In this document: in pieces, positions 6,584 through 9,233 of the stretch
Numbering within the stretch: position 1 is the first letter of the stretch
Layout: every line of letters starts with the position of its first letter
Assembly: GCA_947175715.1 (NCBI GenBank)
Contig: CAMWOD010000022.1
Span: forward strand, 1-9,233
Direction of reading: 5' to 3'
Length of the DNA: 9,233 nt
From: an uncultured Porphyromonadaceae bacterium
GTDB lineage: Bacteria; Bacteroidota; Bacteroidia; Bacteroidales; Muribaculaceae
The notes under the pieces: model-generated
Seen by the model: the letters and a program-made list of their open reading frames with translations, nothing else
Database searches by the model: none
What the model was told of the DNA's origin: nothing
Program-made: the position numbers and the translations under genes

Positions 6584-7634
6584 CGCTCGACTTGGAGCGG
6601 CGGTTGGTGATGGAGATGTAGGCGGCGCTGTAGAGGCCTAATAGGATGAGCATCAGTGATTGGGCGCTCCACATGAGCATGGCGAAAGCGGTGGCGTCGG
6701 TGATGTTGACCCCGAAGAGTGTCAGGCCAAAGACCATTGCGATATTCCACGGCCCAAGACCTCCATTCGACGGGATAGCCATCGATACCGAGCAGAACAC
6801 GAAGCACACCAGTCCGGGGAGAAATCCATAGGCAAGCTCTGGAGTGAACAGTGCCCTCGTGGCAGGCATTGACTGGAAGCTGACGTAGGTTTCCATGAAG
6901 TAGCATGTCCAGATGCCGAAAGTGAGCAACAGGTACTCCCATTTACCTTTCATAGTGAAGAGCACTGCAAATCCATGCCATATCCTTGTACAGCATTTCT
7001 TAAACTGGACTACGATTGATGCGCCACTAAAGAAATGCAGCATCGCCCATACTCCGGCGGCAAGCGCCACCAACGTGATCCATAGCCATGGATTGCTCAC
7101 AAAACCGACGAAATCACGGCCAAGCGGGAATCGCATCAAAAATTCTGCGACATAGCTTCGGGCCACCACCAACATGAGCACCAGCAGAAGCATGATAACC
7201 GCAGCATCCGAGAGGCGGTCGCCCACGTCAGTACCAACTACCGTGGCCAGGGGCGTATGCTCACGCCTGGATATATACACTACGCGCCAAGCCTCACCAA
7301 CGCCCGAAAAGAGCAGATTGAGCGAATAGGCACCGAAAATACTCACCCAGAGCGTCATAAGCGGTGGGCGCACCCCTACCCCGGCAAGCTGTATGCCCCA
7401 ACGGGTGCCGCGGATAGCGTGGCTCATCGCAGTGATAATCATCATCAGCACCAGCCACCAATAGTCCACGCCGTGGGTGATAAGCTGCCACATCTGCGCA
7501 AAGTCGATGCGTTGAAACAACCACACGAGCATCCATGCGCTCACCCCAAGGGGTAGCACGAAGCGCAGCACATTCTCTATGATGCGCTTGGCTTCGGATG
7601 TGTGTCGGGGGGTTGTATCGGTTGAGGTTGTCAT
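6555..7634 (-). CDS. Flippase-like integral membrane protein (LPG synthetase TM domain family / UPF0104)
   Basis: This 359-residue polytopic membrane protein resembles the membrane half of MprF (lysylphosphatidylglycerol synthetase/flippase) without the aminoacyl-transferase half. Hydrophobic segments lie near residues 24-41, 58-72, 94-112, 143-159, 182-204, 233-250, 268-287, 296-310 and 315-342. Family-type motifs are GVGEAWRVVYISRR (111-124), the acidic/basic GDRLSD (138-143) and IPSNGGLGPWN (287-297), which corresponds to the family's P-x-GGLG loop. The C-terminal tail from about 344 is strongly basic (NRRSKSSANGGRRSGR), so it is probably cytoplasmic. A role in moving lipids or lipid-linked sugars is suggested by the family but not proven. 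It follows the AspT-like gene by 50 bases on the same strand. Its last nine codons and stop overlap the symporter's 3' end. Confidence 0.85.
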   Translation of the reverse strand: MTTSTDTTPRHTSEAKRIIENVLRFVLPLGVSAWMLVWLFQRIDFAQMWQLITHGVDYWWLVLMMIITAMSHAIRGTRWGIQLAGVGVRPPLMTLWVSIFGAYSLNLLFSGVGEAWRVVYISRREHTPLATVVGTDVGDRLSDAAVIMLLLVLMLVVARSYVAEFLMRFPLGRDFVGFVSNPWLWITLVALAAGVWAMLHFFSGASIVVQFKKCCTRIWHGFAVLFTMKGKWEYLLLTFGIWTCYFMETYVSFQSMPATRALFTPELAYGFLPGLVCFVFCSVSMAIPSNGGLGPWNIAMVFGLTLFGVNITDATAFAMLMWSAQSLMLILLGLYSAAYISITNRRSKSSANGGRRSGR

Positions 7635-7653
7635 AATTCTACATTGCTTGTAG

Positions 7654-7663
7654 TGTTATAACA
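7654..7663. repeat. 10-bp perfect palindrome between the transporter and flippase genes
   Basis: TGTTATAACA is its own reverse complement and sits in the 50-base gap between the AspT-like stop and the flippase-like start. It could be a small operator half-site pair or chance in AT-rich DNA. There is no T-tract arrangement to make it a terminator, and no TAnnTTTG is found in this gap. Confidence 0.25.
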
Positions 7664-7684
7664 ATCTCAACCAAAAAAAGTTAA

Positions 7685-9233
7685 TCAGAACAATGCCAAT
7701 ATCAATGCCTGGGCGGCCACCACGCGGAGGAACATAGTGAGCGGGTAGACTGTAGAATAAGCCACGGCAGGCTGGTCGTGGTCGGTCGACGAGTTGGCAT
7801 AGGCCAGGGCCGGGGGATCGGTATATCCACCCGAAAAGAGACCCATGATAGTGAGGAAATTGATTTTGTAAACGCCGCGGGCTATGATACCTACAATCAC
7901 CAACGGGAGCAGGGTGATGATAAAGCCCCATATCACCCACCACATACCGGTGAGATTGAACACCGTGGCCGCAAATTTCTCGCCGGCGGCTATACCCACC
8001 GAGGCAAGGAACAAGCATATACCCAACTCTCGCATCAGCAGCGAAGCCGACGACGACGTGTAGGTGACGAGCTTGAAGCAGTAGCCGAAACGGCTAAGCA
8101 GAATTGCCACAACGAGCGGACCACCGGCAAGTCCAAGTTTCATACCGAAGCCCAGGTTGATAGAGCCGAGTATGATACCGAACATGATGCCGACGAATAT
8201 GGTGATGATGTTGGGCTGGTTGAGGCGCTTCATTGAGTTGCCCATGCGCGAGGCGAGGCGCTCTATATCCTGCAGGTCTCCTACCACAGTGACGCGGTCG
8301 CCCATCTGCAGGCGCAGCTCAGCCGATGCGAGCAGGTCGACACCGGCGCGGTTGACACGTGTACAGTTGAGGCGATAACCATTGTGGAGTCGCAGCGAGC
8401 CGAGGGGCACGCCATTAAACTCGCTCTTGGTAATCAATATGCGGCGCGACACCACGGGGGTGGCACCCTGCACGGTGAGGGCATTCCAGTCCATTTCGAT
8501 TTCGGGGCCGAGCACGGCTTTAAACTTATCCTCGTCGGCTGGCGACATCACCACGTAGAGCTTGTCGCCGGGGTGTATCGTAGTGGTAGATGTAGGTATG
8601 ATCACCTCGCCCGAGGTGGTCATGAGGCGCGACACCACAAAGTTGCAGTTGATGATGCGGTGGAGCTCCACGAGCGACTGACCATCGACAAGCTTATTGG
8701 TCACCTCGAATGTGACGATATGAGGCTGCAGCGTCGACTCCTCGCGCTCCTGCTCAATCTGCTTCACCTCATCCTCCACACGGATATGGAATATCCACTT
8801 GATAATAAACATTGCCAGTATGATGCCCACCACTCCAAGTGGATAGGCAGCCGCATAACCCATAGCCATCGTATTGGCCGCATCGGCATTGTTGGCCACC
8901 GTCTGCTGGGCGGCTGCAAGACCGGGAGTATTGGTCACAGCACCCGACATCACACCCACCAGGGCCGAGATCGATGTGTTGCCACCCTCGATGCCGTAAA
9001 TGGCAAGCACTATCAGCACATTGAGCGCTATAACAAGTACAGCCAGGGCGTTGAGTCGCACACCACCTTTCTTGAACGAGGAGAAAAAGCCGGGTCCTAC
9101 CTGCAGACCTATGGAGAAAATAAAGAGAATCAGGCCAAATTCGCGCACGAACTTCAGCACACTCTGATTGACAATATAGCCGAAATGGCCCATCAAGATC
9201 CCCACGAAAAGCACAAAAGTCACGCCAAGGGAA
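7685..9233 (-). CDS. AspT/YidE-type putative transporter with two RCK_C domains (5' end truncated by window)
   Basis: This is an inner-membrane protein of the aspartate:alanine exchanger (AAEx/AspT) family: two homologous hydrophobic halves flanking two cytoplasmic TrkA-C (RCK_C) domains. Numbered from the GTG at 9223, the N-terminal half has GAVTNTPGLAAA (94-105) and MGYAAAYPLGVVG (121-133). The RCK_C domains lie at about 166-238 and 258-325. The C-terminal half (about 337-512) repeats the pattern with GGYTDPPALAYAN (465-477) and AYSTVYPL (488-495). The frame stays open to the window edge, reading SLG before V-TFVLFVG; this looks like the interior of the first helix pair, so the GTG is not the true start and some tens of N-terminal residues are missing. 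It is probably the first visible gene of a unit with the flippase-like gene. The substrate is unknown; RCK_C domains usually bind small ligands and suggest gating. Confidence 0.92.
   Translation of the reverse strand, partial: SLGVTFVLFVGILMGHFGYIVNQSVLKFVREFGLILFIFSIGLQVGPGFFSSFKKGGVRLNALAVLVIALNVLIVLAIYGIEGGNTSISALVGVMSGAVTNTPGLAAAQQTVANNADAANTMAMGYAAAYPLGVVGIILAMFIIKWIFHIRVEDEVKQIEQEREESTLQPHIVTFEVTNKLVDGQSLVELHRIINCNFVVSRLMTTSGEVIIPTSTTTIHPGDKLYVVMSPADEDKFKAVLGPEIEMDWNALTVQGATPVVSRRILITKSEFNGVPLGSLRLHNGYRLNCTRVNRAGVDLLASAELRLQMGDRVTVVGDLQDIERLASRMGNSMKRLNQPNIITIFVGIMFGIILGSINLGFGMKLGLAGGPLVVAILLSRFGYCFKLVTYTSSSASLLMRELGICLFLASVGIAAGEKFAATVFNLTGMWWVIWGFIITLLPLVIVGIIARGVYKINFLTIMGLFSGGYTDPPALAYANSSTDHDQPAVAYSTVYPLTMFLRVVAAQALILALF

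Noticed and set aside
6584..6599. Stem-loop CGCTC-GACTTG-GAGCG just after the symporter stop
   Set aside because: It has a 5-bp stem and no T-tract, and lies inside the flippase-like coding region; not convincing as a terminator.
6124..6621. 165-codon plus-strand frame across the symporter 3' end
   Set aside because: It is very rich in His and Arg with no hydrophobic or domain pattern; the symporter frame holds conserved transporter motifs over the same bases.
124..9233. A mobile element, defence island or biosynthetic gene cluster
   Set aside because: No transposase, integrase, toxin-antitoxin, nuclease, synthase or long repeats are visible; the genes are intact and of housekeeping or envelope type.

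Overview
This window looks like a chromosomal stretch from the order Bacteroidales. Three things point there: several gene starts are preceded by the Bacteroidetes -7 promoter element TAnnTTTG, most starts lack a Shine-Dalgarno sequence, and the proteins are of Bacteroidales-like types. The coding DNA is GC-rich for the order and the short intergenic gaps are AT-rich. That would suit a Muribaculaceae-like gut bacterium, but the family-level guess is weak. I see no mobile element, CRISPR array, tRNA, rRNA or prophage signature, and no gene-free stretch over 300 bases.

Layout from left to right: a 123-base leader with a promoter; tcdA (tRNA ct6A37 cyclase, +); a sirtuin deacylase (-) and a family 2 glycosyltransferase (-), which read as one unit; a divergent promoter region at 2367-2448; a family 90 (CAP10) glycosyltransferase (+) and, 5 bases later, a cytidylate-kinase-like P-loop kinase (+); an RsmF-type rRNA cytosine-C5 methyltransferase (-); a second divergent promoter region at 5354-5416; a dicarboxylate/amino-acid:cation symporter (+); a flippase-like integral membrane protein (-); and an AspT/YidE-type transporter (-) whose 5' end runs off the right edge.

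The genes alternate strand in small units. All three convergent junctions overlap at the stop codons (4, 4 and 29 bases), leaving no room for a classical intergenic terminator. Functionally the window mixes RNA modification (tcdA, rsmF-like), envelope glycan assembly (the GT2 and GT90 genes, possibly the flippase-like protein), membrane transport (symporter, AspT-like) and an NAD-dependent deacylase.

I do not see a clearly new multi-gene system. The points most worth checking are the sirtuin with no zinc-binding cysteines but a desuccinylase-type YxxR motif, altered ion- and substrate-site residues in the symporter, the tight GT90/kinase pair, and an extended promoter word shared by both divergent regions that also corrects two start sites.
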